From Caulobacter sp. (GTDB lineage: Bacteria > Pseudomonadota > Alphaproteobacteria > Caulobacterales > Caulobacteraceae): a DNA stretch of 63,215 nt. Made by a program: the position numbers and the translations under genes. The stretch is from positions 1-63,215 of the forward strand of contig JAQGIK010000147.1 of the NCBI GenBank assembly GCA_028291265.1, given 5' to 3'. The notes under the pieces are model-generated. The model made no database searches. It had not been told where the DNA came from and saw only the letters and a program-made list of their open reading frames with translations. Below, piece by piece: positions 8,794 to 18,135 of the stretch (positions are counted from its first letter, which is position 1; each line of letters begins with the position of its first letter).

Positions 8794-9597
8794 ATGCGCC
8801 GCATCTGGATCGCCGTTCTCTGCAGCCTGACCGCTTCGGTGGCCGCCGCCGCCGGGCCCCTTCCCACCTATGACCAGGTCGGCCTGCGCTGGAAGGATCC
8901 GCCCAAGGTCGCCGACATGGCGCGGTTCTATCCCCGTCGCACGGCCGCGGCGGGCATCCACAAGGGCATCGCCGACGTCGCCTGCACGCCCAACCGCGGC
9001 GGCAACCTGCAGTGCAGCGTCATCGGCGAAAGCCCGGAAAACTCAGGCTTCGGCAAGGCCGCCCTGCAGGTCATGCAGCGGGTCAGCGTCCGCGCCGTCG
9101 ATGGCGGCGATCCGGCGGGGCGGGCCTTCACCTTCCGCCTGCGGTTCGGCCGTTGGGGCGCCTCAACCCTGCCGACGGGATTTCAGCCGGGGACCGAGCT
9201 GCGCTGGAAGGTGTTTCCCAGCATGACCGACTGGGACATGAAGGGGCAGGATCGCTACGAGACCTGGAAGGCGGACTTCAACTGCCGCGCCAGGGCCGAC
9301 GGCCACATCGACTGCGACCTGCTGGGGGCCGACCCGGACGCCCCGCGCTTCGCCGTCGCGGCCCGCAAATCGCTGCAGAAGGCCCAGGTCAAGAAAATCG
9401 GCGGCGGGTCTCCCGAAGGCATGGCGTTCAAGTGGACGGTCAGCGTCATGCGCCAGAACTGGTGCAACAAGCGCGACACCCGCTTCGCAGACGGCAATCC
9501 CAGCAGCTACGACCACTTCACGCGGGCCAAGGGCAAGGCCGACGGCTTGGCGGCCGGCGAAGAGGACTGCCTGGTCAGCCAGGTGCAGACCCGGTAG
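8794..9597 (+). CDS. Secreted protein with two TonB-C-like repeats (tandem paralogue 2)
   Basis: 267 residues, signal peptide MRRIWIAVLCSLTASVAAAAG. It aligns throughout with the upstream gene: PLPTYDQVGLRW against PLPTYDKVGLKW, DMARFYP against DMARHYP, then two TonB-C-like units (CSVIGESPENSGFGKAAL near residues 73-90; CDLLGADPDAPRFAVAA near 170-186). It differs by a longer C-terminal tail around residues 220-255. The ATG at 8794 follows a run of seven G that can serve as ribosome binding site. It is probably co-transcribed with the gene 27 bp upstream. The function is unknown. Confidence 0.7.
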   Translation: MRRIWIAVLCSLTASVAAAAGPLPTYDQVGLRWKDPPKVADMARFYPRRTAAAGIHKGIADVACTPNRGGNLQCSVIGESPENSGFGKAALQVMQRVSVRAVDGGDPAGRAFTFRLRFGRWGASTLPTGFQPGTELRWKVFPSMTDWDMKGQDRYETWKADFNCRARADGHIDCDLLGADPDAPRFAVAARKSLQKAQVKKIGGGSPEGMAFKWTVSVMRQNWCNKRDTRFADGNPSSYDHFTRAKGKADGLAAGEEDCLVSQVQTR

Positions 9598-9851
9598 CGC
9601 CTATCGAAGCGGCGCGACCAGTATAGCAGATTTTCGCCGTGTCGAGAGAAGGCGTGTCGTAGAAATGACGGTCTTTTCAACAGGTTAGAGGCTCTTTTTA
9701 TTCCACCGGAAAGGCGCCGAACAGCCTGTACGACGGCCGGTTCCGACCACCCTGAAACCACCCCGCCAGCTGGTGCTGCCTGCCAGGACGGCCGGTCGGA
9801 CAGAAGGCCGCGCTGGAATATGTATAGACATATTCATCGGGCGCCCGGTCC
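9598..9851. other. Intergenic region between convergent genes, AT-richer than surroundings
   Basis: This 254-bp gap lies between the paralogue at 8794 and queF, which point at each other. It contains a T-rich stretch (ctctttttattcc near 9692) and the perfect inverted repeat listed at 9816-9835. No coding sequence is convincing in it. Confidence 0.5.
9816..9835. repeat. Perfect 8-bp inverted repeat GAATATGT-ATAG-ACATATTC
   Basis: Two 8-bp arms separated by 4 bp, AT-rich in a GC-rich chromosome, 17 bp beyond the queF stop. It could be a protein-binding palindrome or a short hairpin. Because both neighbouring genes end towards it, no promoter role is evident. Confidence 0.6.
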
Positions 9852-10307
9852 CTAACCCCGCCCGCGATACGGCGCCACGCCCTGGTCGGGGAGCCACAGG
9901 CCCTCGGGCGGCGCGCCGCTCTGCCAGAAGACGTCGATGGGAATGCCGCCGCGCGGATACCAGTAGCCGCCGATGCGCAGCCATTTCGCCTCCGCCGTCT
10001 CGAAGAAGCGGCGGCCGATGGCGACGGTGCAGTCCTCGTGGAAGGCGCCGTGGTTGCGGAAGCTGGCCAGGTAGAGCTTCAGGGACTTGCTCTCGATCAG
10101 CCAGTCGCCGGGCACGTAGTCGATGACCAGGTGGGCGAAGTCGGGCTGGCCGGTGACCGGGCACAGCGAGGTGAACTCCGGGGCCACGAAGCGGGTCAGG
10201 TAGGTCACGCCGGCCTGGGGATTGGGCACGCGCTCGAGCACCGCGTCCGCAGGGTTCTGCGGGGCCTCGGTGTGCTGGCCGAGCTGGGTGAGATGGGTCT
10301 CTTGCAT
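9852..10307 (-). CDS. queF: NADPH-dependent 7-cyano-7-deazaguanine reductase
   Basis: 151 residues of the short, unimodular QueF type. The catalytic Cys is in [13 protein letters not shown] and the substrate/NADPH segment is [22 protein letters not shown]. QueF reduces preQ0 to preQ1, a step of queuosine synthesis for tRNA modification, in the cytoplasm. The start chosen is ATG at 10307 ([11 protein letters not shown]), which fits the usual N-terminus of the family; the open frame extends to an ATG at 10376 that would add 23 atypical residues. It is divergent from the SDR gene at 10394. Confidence 0.93.
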   Translation of the reverse strand: MQETHLTQLGQHTEAPQNPADAVLERVPNPQAGVTYLTRFVAPEFTSLCPVTGQPDFAHLVIDYVPGDWLIESKSLKLYLASFRNHGAFHEDCTVAIGRRFFETAEAKWLRIGGYWYPRGGIPIDVFWQSGAPPEGLWLPDQGVAPYRGRG

Positions 10308-10393
10308 CGGGGCGATGTAGACCTCGCCTAGCCTAGGGACAAGGCCGGCGGGTCGCGCTATCAAGCCGTCAAACAATCGTTGGGAGCGAGATC

Positions 10394-11197
10394 ATGGCGG
10401 GCAAGGACTTCGATGGCTTCGTGGTGGTGGTGACGGGCGGCTCGACGGGCCTGGGCCGGGCCATCGCGGTCGAGGTGGCGGAGCGCGGCGCGAAGGCCGT
10501 CATCGTCAACTACGCCTCCAGCAAGGACGAGGCGGCCGAGACGGTGCGGCTGGTCGAGGCGCTGGGCGCGCAGGGCGTCCTGGCCCAGGGCGATGTCGCC
10601 GACGACGACGCCTGCAAGGCCATCGTCGCCCATGCCGCCCCGTTCGGGAAGATCGACGCCCTGTTCAACAACGCCGGCATGACCAAGTTCGCCCCCAACC
10701 ACGGCGACCTGGACGCCCTGCAGAGCGAAGACTTCCTGCGGCTCTATTCGGTCAACGTCGTCGGGGCCTTCCAGATGGTGCGGGCCGCCCGCAGCCTGCT
10801 GGAAGCGGCCCCGCAGCCCGGCGCGGTGGTCAACACCAGCTCGATCGCGGCGGTGACCGGCATCGGCAGCTCGGTGGCCTACGCCGCCTCCAAGGGAGCG
10901 ATGACGACCATGACCCTGTCGCTGGCCCGCGCGCTGGCTCCGAAGATCCGGGTCAACGCCGTCTGCCCCGGCTTCATCGACACCCCCTGGTTCGGCAAGT
11001 CGATGCCCGACGAGACGGTCGACCGGATGCGCCAGGGGGTGATCAAGTCGACCCCGCTGCAGGCCGCCTCGACCGCCGAGGATATCGCCGCCTCGACGGT
11101 GTTCCTCGCCTCCCCCAGCTCGCGCCATGTCACCGGCGAGACCCTGCTGGTCGATGCCGGCACCCACCTGGGATTCGCCTCGCTGTCGATGCGCTGA
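10394..11197 (+). CDS. SDR family NAD(P)-dependent oxidoreductase
   Basis: 267 residues with all classical SDR motifs: TGGSTGLG (residues 14-21), NNAG (92-95), the catalytic Ser in NTSSIAAVTG (about 149-150), Y163-x-x-x-K167, and PGFIDTPW near the C-terminal substrate loop. The ATG at 10394 has GGGAGCGAG about 6 bases upstream. It is annotated in this family mainly as 3-oxoacyl-ACP reductase or glucose dehydrogenase-like; the true substrate cannot be read. Cytoplasmic. Not obviously in an operon. Confidence 0.9.
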   Translation: MAGKDFDGFVVVVTGGSTGLGRAIAVEVAERGAKAVIVNYASSKDEAAETVRLVEALGAQGVLAQGDVADDDACKAIVAHAAPFGKIDALFNNAGMTKFAPNHGDLDALQSEDFLRLYSVNVVGAFQMVRAARSLLEAAPQPGAVVNTSSIAAVTGIGSSVAYAASKGAMTTMTLSLARALAPKIRVNAVCPGFIDTPWFGKSMPDETVDRMRQGVIKSTPLQAASTAEDIAASTVFLASPSSRHVTGETLLVDAGTHLGFASLSMR

Positions 11198-11221
11198 AGT
11201 CACTGATCCCGCCTTTATGCG

Positions 11222-11305
11222 GACGGGCGACATCATTAATGGCCCGTCGAATCGAGTCGTGGCACAAGCCCGGCTGCCTAAAAGTTAGGCGAAGGGGCCG
11301 GGCTT
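11222..11305. other. Two successive hairpins in the gap before the porin gene
   Basis: GACGGGC (11222-11228) pairs with GCCCGTC (11242-11248). AAGCCCGGC (11266-11274) pairs perfectly with GCCGGGCTT (11297-11305), enclosing an inner stem GCCTAA/TTAGGC (11276-11281 with 11285-11290). They begin 25 bp after the SDR stop and end about 165 bp before the porin start. They could terminate SDR transcription or form part of a long porin leader or a small RNA. No U-run follows the second hairpin. Confidence 0.5.
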
Positions 11306-11469
11306 CGCTCAAATGGACGACAGGCCGCGCCAGTGCGTCCCCGTGACCGCTGCCGAGGTTAGCCGCCCCGAACCCCTTCGCCCATCTTGAGCGGGACTTC
11401 CGATCGAAGAGACGGGGGCGACGCTTGGGCGCTGCGGCGCGACTTGCGCCAAACATAAAGGGGATAGCG

Positions 11470-12168
11470 ATGAAATTCTGGAAACTGGCCCTGGTCGGCG
11501 CTGCGGCGTCCCTGGCCCTCGGCGGCGCGGCCTTCGCGCAGGACGAAGCGCCGGCTGACGACTTCTCGTTCAGCTACAACGCCGGCGTGGCGAGCGATTA
11601 CATCTTCCGCGGCGTCAGCCAGACGGACGGCCCGCAGGTGTTCGGCGGCGCAGACATCGGCAGCGGCGCCCTCTACGGCGGCGTCTGGCTCTCGAACGTC
11701 GACTTCGGCGACGACACCGACGCCGAGCTCGACCTGTACGTCGGCGTGAAGCCGGAACTGGGTCCGGTGACCCTCGACCTGGCCGCCATCTACTACGCCT
11801 ACATCGGCGACAAATCGTCGGCGGACTATGAGTACGCCGAGTTCAAGGTCGCCGGTTCGGTTCCGATCGGCTCGGCCACCGTCGGCACCGCCTGGTACTA
11901 CTCGCCGGAATTCTTCGGCGGCACCGGCCAGGCCCTCTACTACGAACTCAACGGCAGCTACGCGATCAACGACAAGTGGTCGGTCGGCGGCGCCGTGGGC
12001 AAGCAGGAAGTCGAGAACGCCACCGACTACACCACCTGGAACTTCGGTGTGGGCTGGGCCCCGATCGACCACCTGGCGCTGGACCTGCGGTATCACGACA
12101 GCGACCTGAACTGCACCACCTTCTGCGGTGAAAAGGTCGTCCTGACGCTGAAGACCACCCTGCCGTAG
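11470..12168 (+). CDS. TorF family putative porin
   Basis: 232 residues: signal peptide MKFWKLALVGAAASLALGGAAFAQ, then a beta-strand-rich body starting SFSYNAGVASDYIFRGVSQTDGPQVFGGADI, the hallmark of the TIGR02001/TorF family of small outer-membrane porins, and a C-terminal strand VVLTLKTTLP. The start at 11470 (ATG after GGGGATAGCG) gives the signal peptide; the 15 earlier in-frame residues are discarded. The long leader with hairpins and the downstream terminator suggest a strongly expressed monocistronic gene. Confidence 0.85.
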   Translation: MKFWKLALVGAAASLALGGAAFAQDEAPADDFSFSYNAGVASDYIFRGVSQTDGPQVFGGADIGSGALYGGVWLSNVDFGDDTDAELDLYVGVKPELGPVTLDLAAIYYAYIGDKSSADYEYAEFKVAGSVPIGSATVGTAWYYSPEFFGGTGQALYYELNGSYAINDKWSVGGAVGKQEVENATDYTTWNFGVGWAPIDHLALDLRYHDSDLNCTTFCGEKVVLTLKTTLP

Positions 12169-12182
12169 GCAGATCGCACACC

Positions 12183-12210
12183 GACCGGTCCGCTCCTCCC
12201 CGGACCGGTC
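12183..12210 (+). terminator. Perfect 10-bp stem-loop after the porin gene
   Basis: GACCGGTCCG (12183-12192), loop CTCCTCCC, CGGACCGGTC (12201-12210). It has no T-run and probably acts together with the next hairpin or protects the 3' end of the mRNA. Confidence 0.55.
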
Positions 12211-12216
12211 AGGATT

Positions 12217-12259
12217 GGCCGCCGAGACCCGCGAAGGGTCGCGGCGGCCTTTTCCTTTT
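12217..12259 (+). terminator. Rho-independent terminator of the porin gene
   Basis: A 14-bp stem with one mismatch (12217-12230 with 12236-12249), a 5-base loop, and TTTTCCTTTT directly after it. It lies 49 bp after the porin stop and 43 bp before the next start. Confidence 0.8.
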
Positions 12260-12301
12260 CAGGGCACTTTTTCTTTCGAGGGGGGGCGGCTATCGAGGGG
12301 A

Positions 12302-13498
12302 ATGGACAGTTTCGCCTCTTTGCTGGCGCCGATCACGCCGGACCGGTTCCTTGCCGAAGCCTACGGCAAGGCGCCGCTGCACATTCCCGCTCAAGGTGGG
12401 CCCGCGAAGGCCGGAGCGCGACAGGACATCCTGACCTGGGCCCGCTGGAACGACATGCTGTCGGTAGCCACCAACTGGACCGAGCCGAGGCTGAAACTCT
12501 ACATCGAGGGCCGGCGGGTCGCCGCCGAGCACTATTGCGACAGCATCAACACCCTCGACGGCCAGCAGCTGCGGGTGAATCCGCGCAAGGTGCGGGTCTT
12601 CCTGTCGATGGGGGCCAGCCTGGTGGCCAACGCGGTCGAGACCATGGCCCCGGAACTGCGCGCCGTGGCCCGGACTCTGGAGACCACCCTGCTGGGGTTG
12701 ACCAGCGCCAATGTCTATTGCTCGTTCGGCGGCAAGCGGGCCTTCAACAGCCACTACGACAGCCATGAGGTGTTCGCCTTCCACACCGAGGGCGAGAAGG
12801 TCTGGCGCATCTATGAGGGCCGGGCCGACAACCCGGTGGTCGGGCCACCCGACCATCCCGACGTGCAGGCGCAGCTGGACCGGCAGAAGGGCCGGCTGCT
12901 GCGCGAGGTGACCATGCGGCCGGGCGACCTGCTCTACATCCCGCGTGGCCAGTTCCACGACGCCTTGGCCAGTTCCGAGGCCTCGCTGCATGTGACCTTC
13001 TCGGTCGAGCCGCGCACGGCCCGTATCCTGTTCCGGGTGCTGGAGCAGGAGGCGATGAAGGACAGCGCCTTCCGCGCCTGGCTGCCCGATCCCCGCGAGG
13101 ACGGCGGCGCGGCCCTCAAAGCGCGGTTGGGCGACCTGGCCGACAGGCTGAAGGCCATCGCCACCAGCGAGGCGACGATCGGTGAGGTCGCCGACCTGCA
13201 GCGGTCGATCTTCGGCGAACTCAGCGAGTATGCCCTGCCCGCCGTCGGCGCCTTGGAGGCCTATGAGACGGCCCCGCGCCCGGCCGAGGTGGCCCGCACG
13301 ACCGAGGGCTGGGTGTTGCGCACCCAAGGCGGCCTGATCCCGCTGGAAGGGCTCAACAAGCCAATGAGCTGGATTCTCGGCCGGCCGGCCTTCACCCTGC
13401 AGGAGATGGCCGCCTGGCACCCGCAGGCGGACGAGGCGGCGCTGCGGCGGTTGCTCGAGCGGCTGACGGCGGCCGGCATGGTCCGGCCGAGGGCTTAG
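12302..13498 (+). CDS. JmjC/cupin domain-containing protein, ribosomal oxygenase-like
   Basis: 398 residues. The Fe(II)/2-oxoglutarate signature is HYDSHEVF (H151, D153 as HxD) and RGQFHD (H219), within a cupin core about residues 95-235. A C-terminal winged-helix-like region follows, with QEMAAWHPQADEAALRRLLERL. This layout is that of cupin_4/JmjC proteins such as YcfD/ROX, which hydroxylate ribosomal proteins (established for characterised homologues). The start chosen is ATG at 12302, preceded by GAGGGGA; in-frame codons before it overlap the porin terminator and are rejected. Cytoplasmic; monocistronic. Confidence 0.8.
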   Translation: MDSFASLLAPITPDRFLAEAYGKAPLHIPAQGGPAKAGARQDILTWARWNDMLSVATNWTEPRLKLYIEGRRVAAEHYCDSINTLDGQQLRVNPRKVRVFLSMGASLVANAVETMAPELRAVARTLETTLLGLTSANVYCSFGGKRAFNSHYDSHEVFAFHTEGEKVWRIYEGRADNPVVGPPDHPDVQAQLDRQKGRLLREVTMRPGDLLYIPRGQFHDALASSEASLHVTFSVEPRTARILFRVLEQEAMKDSAFRAWLPDPREDGGAALKARLGDLADRLKAIATSEATIGEVADLQRSIFGELSEYALPAVGALEAYETAPRPAEVARTTEGWVLRTQGGLIPLEGLNKPMSWILGRPAFTLQEMAAWHPQADEAALRRLLERLTAAGMVRPRA

Positions 13499-13499
13499 T

Positions 13500-13784
13500 T
13501 TACCGGGGCTTGATATCGCCGGTGGTGCGGTTGCCGCCGTCCATGGCGTCCTGGGCGGCGTCCTGGCGCTTCTGCCAGCCGTCCTTGGTGTCGCAGATCT
13601 TGGTCTTGCGGCGCGAGCCGACGACGGCCTCGCGCTTGCAGCTCAGGCGGTCGGGGTCTGCCAGGCCGATGGCGCCGATCGGAATGCTGGTGCGCTGCGG
13701 GACGCGCACATCCACCGGCGAAACCGAGGTGGCCGGCGCCGGATCGGCGGCCAGCAGGGCGAGGGTCGAAATCAGAACGAACAC
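13500..13784 (-). CDS. Small secreted C-x14-C protein (unknown function)
   Basis: 94 residues with a short hydrophobic N-terminus (signal peptide-like, FVLISTLALLAADPAPA). The core DRLSCKREAVVGSRRKTKIC has two cysteines exactly 14 residues apart and matches the three small secreted proteins at 40.9-41.9 kb (R-[IL]-x-C ... V-[VL]-G-[SA] ... K-[IV]-C). The start is GTG at 13784 with GAGG 8 bases upstream. The stop is 2 bp from the stop of the convergent cupin gene. Probably periplasmic with one disulfide; function unknown. Confidence 0.7.
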   Translation of the reverse strand: MFVLISTLALLAADPAPATSVSPVDVRVPQRTSIPIGAIGLADPDRLSCKREAVVGSRRKTKICDTKDGWQKRQDAAQDAMDGGNRTTGDIKPR

Positions 13785-13906
13785 GGGGTGCGCCTCATGC
13801 GGTCACGGGCGCGGAAGCAACCACCACACCGTGGCAAGGTCAAGGCATGCGCTTGACCGGTCCGCCCGGCTTGACCACACACGGCCTGCAACAGGTTTGA
13901 AGGCAC

Positions 13907-16042
13907 ATGCAGAATACCGACCGACTGACCCTCGACGACACCCTGAAGGCCTTTGTGGAGACCGAGCTGCTGCCTGGGACTGGCGTGGCGGCGGAGGATT
14001 TCTGGGCCGGGCTGGAACGGATTCTGGCCGAGTTCACGCCGCGCAACGCCGCCCTGCTGGCGACGCGGGATGCGCTGCAGGCTAAGATCGACGCCCGGTG
14101 GCGCGCGCGGCGCGGCAAGCCGTTCGATGTGGCCGACGAGCGGGCCTTCCTGACGGAGATCGGCTATCTGGTCGCCGAACCGGCGGCCTTCGAGATCGAG
14201 ACGGCAGGCGTCGATCCCGAGATCGCGCTGCTGGCCGGGCCGCAGCTGGTCGTGCCGGCCTCCAACGCCCGCTACGCCCTCAACGCCGCCAACGCCCGCT
14301 GGGGCAGCCTTTACGACGCCCTGTACGGCACCGACGCCCTCGCGCCGGTGCTTACGACCAAGGGCTACGACGCTGCGCGCGGCGCGGGCGTCATCGCCTA
14401 TGCCCGTGATCTGCTCGACCGGGTCGCGCCCCTGGCCGAAGGCTCGCACGCCGACTCGACCGGCTACCGGATCGAGGACGGCCGGCTGATCGTCTCGACG
14501 GCCGGCGGCGAGACCGCCCTGGCCGACCCGGGTCAACTGGTCGGCTGGCGCGGCGAGGCGGCGGGGCCGGGCGGTGTGCTGCTGGTCCACAACGGCCTGC
14601 ACCTGGAGATCGTCATCGACCGCGCGCACGTCATCGGCCGGGACGATCCGGCCGGGGTGGCGGACGTGACGATGGAATCGGCGCTGACGGCCATCCAGGA
14701 CTGCGAGGACAGCGTCGCCGCCGTCGACGCCGAGGAGAAGGTCCAGCTCTGGCGCAACTGGCTGGGGCTGATGAAAGGCGACCTGGCGGCCAGCTTCCAG
14801 AAGGGCGGCAGGACCGAGACCCGGACACTGGAGGACGACCGCGCCTTCACCGGGCCGAGCGGCGGCGCTATTACCCTGCGCGGCCGCAGCCTGATGCTGG
14901 TGCGCAATGTCGGCCACCACATGACCAGCGACGCGGTGTTGCTGGACGGGGCGCCCGTGTTCGAGACCGTGCTGGATGCGCTGATCACCGTCACGGCGGC
15001 GCTGCACGACCTCAAGGGGGCGCGGCGCAACAGTCCGGCGGGTTCGGTCTATGTCGTCAAACCCAAGCTGCACGGGCCCGAGGAGACCGCCCTGGCGGTC
15101 TGGCTGTTCGACCAGGTCGAGGCGGTGCTCGGCCTGCCCCGCAACACCGTCAAGATCGGCGTCATGGACGAGGAGCGGCGGACCAGCGCCAACCTGGCCG
15201 CCTGCATCCACGCCGCCCGGGAGCGGATCGTCTTCATCAACACCGGCTTCCTCGACCGCACCGGCGACGAGATCCACACCGCCATGGAAGCCGGCCCGAT
15301 GATCCGCAAGGAGGCCATGAAGGGCGAGCCCTGGCTCAGCGCCTACGAGAAGCGCAACGTCGAGATCGGCCTGGCCGCGGGCTTCACCGGCAAGGCGCAG
15401 ATCGGCAAGGGCATGTGGGCCGCGCCCGACATGATGAAGGCCATGCTGGAGGCCAAGATCGCCCACCCGAAGACGGGGGCCAACACCGCCTGGGTGCCCT
15501 CCCCCACCGCCGCGACCCTGCATGCGCTGCACTATCACGCCGTCGACGTGGCGGGGTTAAGAGCCGGGATGGAGGTTTCGGCGCCGACCGGCACGGACGC
15601 CCTGCTGACGCCGCCGCTGGCGAAGTCGAACTGGAATGAGGCCGATATCCAGCAGGAGCTCGACAACAACGTCCAGGGCCTGCTCGGCTATGTCGTCCGC
15701 TGGATCGACCAGGGGGTCGGCTGTTCCAAGGTTCCGGACATCCACGACGTCGGGCTGATGGAAGACCGCGCCACCCTGCGCATCTCCAGCCAGCACCTCG
15801 CCAACTGGCTGCACCACGGCGTCTGCAGCGAGACCCAGGTCCGCGAGACGTTCGAGCGCATGGCCGGGGTGGTCGACGCCCAGAACGCCGGCGATCCGCT
15901 GTACGAGCCGATGGCGGGCAATCCGGAGAGCGTCGCCTGGCAGGCGGCGCTGGAACTGGTGTTTTCCGGGCGTGAGCAGCCCAACGGCTACACCGAGCAC
16001 ATCCTCCACCGCCGGCGGCGGCAGAAGAAGGCGCTGGCCTAG
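13907..16042 (+). CDS. glcB: Malate synthase G
   Basis: 711 residues, the usual length of the monomeric G isoform. Characteristic segments are [15 protein letters not shown] (about 264-278), [17 protein letters not shown] and [16 protein letters not shown] in the TIM barrel, and [16 protein letters not shown] near 530. It condenses glyoxylate with acetyl-CoA to malate in the cytoplasm (glyoxylate bypass or glycolate use). No isocitrate lyase gene is next to it. ATG at 13907. The stop overlaps by 4 bases the stop of the convergent DUF885 gene. Confidence 0.96.
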   Translation: MQNTDRLTLDDTLKAFVETELLPGTGVAAEDFWAGLERILAEFTPRNAALLATRDALQAKIDARWRARRGKPFDVADERAFLTEIGYLVAEPAAFEIETAGVDPEIALLAGPQLVVPASNARYALNAANARWGSLYDALYGTDALAPVLTTKGYDAARGAGVIAYARDLLDRVAPLAEGSHADSTGYRIEDGRLIVSTAGGETALADPGQLVGWRGEAAGPGGVLLVHNGLHLEIVIDRAHVIGRDDPAGVADVTMESALTAIQDCEDSVAAVDAEEKVQLWRNWLGLMKGDLAASFQKGGRTETRTLEDDRAFTGPSGGAITLRGRSLMLVRNVGHHMTSDAVLLDGAPVFETVLDALITVTAALHDLKGARRNSPAGSVYVVKPKLHGPEETALAVWLFDQVEAVLGLPRNTVKIGVMDEERRTSANLAACIHAARERIVFINTGFLDRTGDEIHTAMEAGPMIRKEAMKGEPWLSAYEKRNVEIGLAAGFTGKAQIGKGMWAAPDMMKAMLEAKIAHPKTGANTAWVPSPTAATLHALHYHAVDVAGLRAGMEVSAPTGTDALLTPPLAKSNWNEADIQQELDNNVQGLLGYVVRWIDQGVGCSKVPDIHDVGLMEDRATLRISSQHLANWLHHGVCSETQVRETFERMAGVVDAQNAGDPLYEPMAGNPESVAWQAALELVFSGREQPNGYTEHILHRRRRQKKALA

Positions 16043-17853
16043 CCCTTCGCCACCCAGCGCCTCACCCGCGTCTCCAGCACCCCCAGCGGCAGCGAACCGC
16101 CGGAGATGACCAGGTCGTGGAAGGCGCGCTGGTCGTAGGTCGCGCCCAGGGCCGCCCGCGCTTCGGCGCGGAGGGCGAGGATCCTGACCATGCCGACCTT
16201 GTAGGAGGTCGCCTGGCCCGGGCTGACGAAGTAGCGGCGGATCTCGGATTTGATCTTGGCGGCCGGCTGCGGCGAGTTGGCGGTGTAAAAGGCCGTCGCT
16301 TCCGCCTCGCTCCAGCCCTTGGCGTGGATGCCGGTATCGACCACCAGGCGGATGGCCCGCCATATCTCGCGGCCCAGGCGGCCGAAGTCGCTGTAGGGGT
16401 CCTTGTAGAAGTCCATCTCCCTGGCCAGCCGCTCGACGTAGAGGCCCCAGCCCTCGGCATAGGCTCCATAGCCGTACTGGGTGCGAAACACCGGCAGGCC
16501 GGTCAGTTCCTGGGCGACCGAGATCTGCAGGTGATGGCCCGGCCAGCCTTCGTGATAGGCGGTGCCCTCGATCTCGTAGAGCGGCGTGGCGCGGGTGTCG
16601 GACAGGTGGACATAGAAGACCCCCGGCCGTGAGCCATCGACCGCCCCGGAGCTGTAGTGGGCCGCCCCGCCCGGCTCCTCGCGGTAGGGCTCGACGCGTT
16701 TGACGACCAGCGGCGACCGGGGCAGCCGGCCGAACTGTTCGGGCAACCGGGCCCGCATGCCGGCCAGGTAGTCTTCGGCCAGCTTCAGGTAGCGGGCGCG
16801 GCCGGCGTCGTCGTTGGAGACGTAGAACCGGTCCTCCGACTTCAGATAGGCGAAGAAGTCCTCCAGCCTGCCGGCAAATCCGATTTTGGCCTTGAGGGTT
16901 TCCATCTCGGCGCGGATGCGGGTGACTTCGCTGAGGCCGAGCTGGTGGATCTCCTCGGCCGTCATGTCGGTCGTCGTCTGCAGTCGCAGCATGGCGTTGT
17001 AGTAGGCCGCGCCGTCGGGCAGCGACCCCGCCCCCCTGGGGTCGGCCGCCGACTGTTCGCGGTCGGCGGCCAGCCAGGCGCCGAGGCGGTCGTAAGCCGG
17101 CTTCATCGAGCCGGTCATGGCCTCGGCGACGGCCGTGGTCAGTTGGGCCGCCCGGGTCTCGTCGACGACGCCCCTGGCTTTCAGGGCGGCGAACTTCTCT
17201 TTCGCGTCGGCGAACAGGGCGGCGTCGGGGCCGGCATCGAACGGCGCGCCGGTGGTCACCCGCTTCACCTCGACGATCGACTGGTCGTAGGAGAATCGCG
17301 GCATGCGCACGCCCTTGGCGGCGGCGCGTTTGGCCTGGTCGAGCTGGACATCGAGAACCCCGCCGATGGCCGCGACGCGGGCGACATAGGCCTCGGCGTC
17401 GGACATCGTGTCGACCGGGTGCATGTTGATCATGAAGTTGGGCAGGCCGGTGTGCGCGCCACCGCGGGCGAAGGTGTAGCCGTGGTCGCGCCAGCGCCAG
17501 GCTTCCTCGGCGCGTTCCAGTTCCAGCAGCCAGATGTCGTACGACGTGCGGGCGTCCTCGCCCAGTTTCGCCGGGTCGAACCTGCGTTTCATCGCCTTGA
17601 CGCTGGCCCGGCGCCAGTCGAGGCGCTTCTTCTGGGCCGCCTCCGAGCGGTCGGTCAGCCTGTCATACTGCTGCTTGCGGCCCAGCTGCGACAGCCATTC
17701 GGGGTCCATGGCCAGCTCGTCCTCGAAGGCCTTGTCGAGGAAGGCGGTCAGGTCCGCATCGAGCCCGGCGTTCGCCTGGCGGGCCATCACGGCGGCGGGG
17801 AGAAGGGCGGCGACCGCCACGCCCATGCCGAAGTCGCGCCGGGAAAGCCGCAT
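16039..17853 (-). CDS. DUF885 domain-containing protein, putative secreted metallopeptidase
   Basis: 604 residues. The N-terminus [30 protein letters not shown] has a twin-arginine-type signal (SRRDF), so export as a folded protein is likely. The DUF885 signature [11 protein letters not shown] is present near residue 427, with the further conserved [13 protein letters not shown] about 35 residues later; the His/Glu pattern suggests zinc binding. Family members are annotated as peptidase-like but poorly characterised. ATG at 17853. The last codons overlap the glcB stop (tail to tail). Confidence 0.85.
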   Translation of the reverse strand: MRLSRRDFGMGVAVAALLPAAVMARQANAGLDADLTAFLDKAFEDELAMDPEWLSQLGRKQQYDRLTDRSEAAQKKRLDWRRASVKAMKRRFDPAKLGEDARTSYDIWLLELERAEEAWRWRDHGYTFARGGAHTGLPNFMINMHPVDTMSDAEAYVARVAAIGGVLDVQLDQAKRAAAKGVRMPRFSYDQSIVEVKRVTTGAPFDAGPDAALFADAKEKFAALKARGVVDETRAAQLTTAVAEAMTGSMKPAYDRLGAWLAADREQSAADPRGAGSLPDGAAYYNAMLRLQTTTDMTAEEIHQLGLSEVTRIRAEMETLKAKIGFAGRLEDFFAYLKSEDRFYVSNDDAGRARYLKLAEDYLAGMRARLPEQFGRLPRSPLVVKRVEPYREEPGGAAHYSSGAVDGSRPGVFYVHLSDTRATPLYEIEGTAYHEGWPGHHLQISVAQELTGLPVFRTQYGYGAYAEGWGLYVERLAREMDFYKDPYSDFGRLGREIWRAIRLVVDTGIHAKGWSEAEATAFYTANSPQPAAKIKSEIRRYFVSPGQATSYKVGMVRILALRAEARAALGATYDQRAFHDLVISGGSLPLGVLETRVRRWVAKG

Positions 17854-18003
17854 CCGAAAGCCTCGTGAGAAACATCTGAACAGACGGTGACCCTAGGCCG
17901 GTTCGCGGCCGGGGTTAAGCGAGCGTCGCGCCAGAAGCTGCGGAACGTCGAATTAGGCGACAAGGGCCCGGCGCGCAAACTGGCCTGCATGCGATGCGCC
18001 TCC

Positions 18004-18053
18004 GCGGACTCTTAATCAGCGAGTCGTAGGTCCGAACCCTGCAACACCCACCA
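18004..18053 (+). pseudogene. 3' half of a tRNA-Lys (anticodon CTT), tRNA remnant
   Basis: The segment folds as the second half of a tRNA: anticodon arm GCGGA-CTCTTAA-TCAGC (one mismatch) with anticodon CTT, a 5-base variable loop, T arm GTAGG-TCCGAAC-CCTGC, acceptor strand AACACCC and ACCA. The 85 bases upstream hold no matching acceptor strand (GGGTGTT) or D arm, so the gene is not intact. Such 3' halves are left when integrative elements insert into tRNA genes. The rest of the 282-bp gap between the DUF885 and beta-helix genes shows nothing else. Confidence 0.65.
18007..18020 (+). repeat. 14-bp direct repeat GACTCTTAATCAGC, copy 1
   Basis: Lies in the anticodon arm of the tRNA-Lys remnant. 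The same 14 bases in the same orientation occur at 40158-40171, at the end of the integrase remnant. Confidence 0.6.
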
Positions 18054-18135
18054 TTTCCTGAAATTCGGTGGCAAGGCCATCCCTTCCGCCACAGGTCCGG
18101 CGCCGCGCCACCGCGAGTCACGGTAGAAGCGTTTG

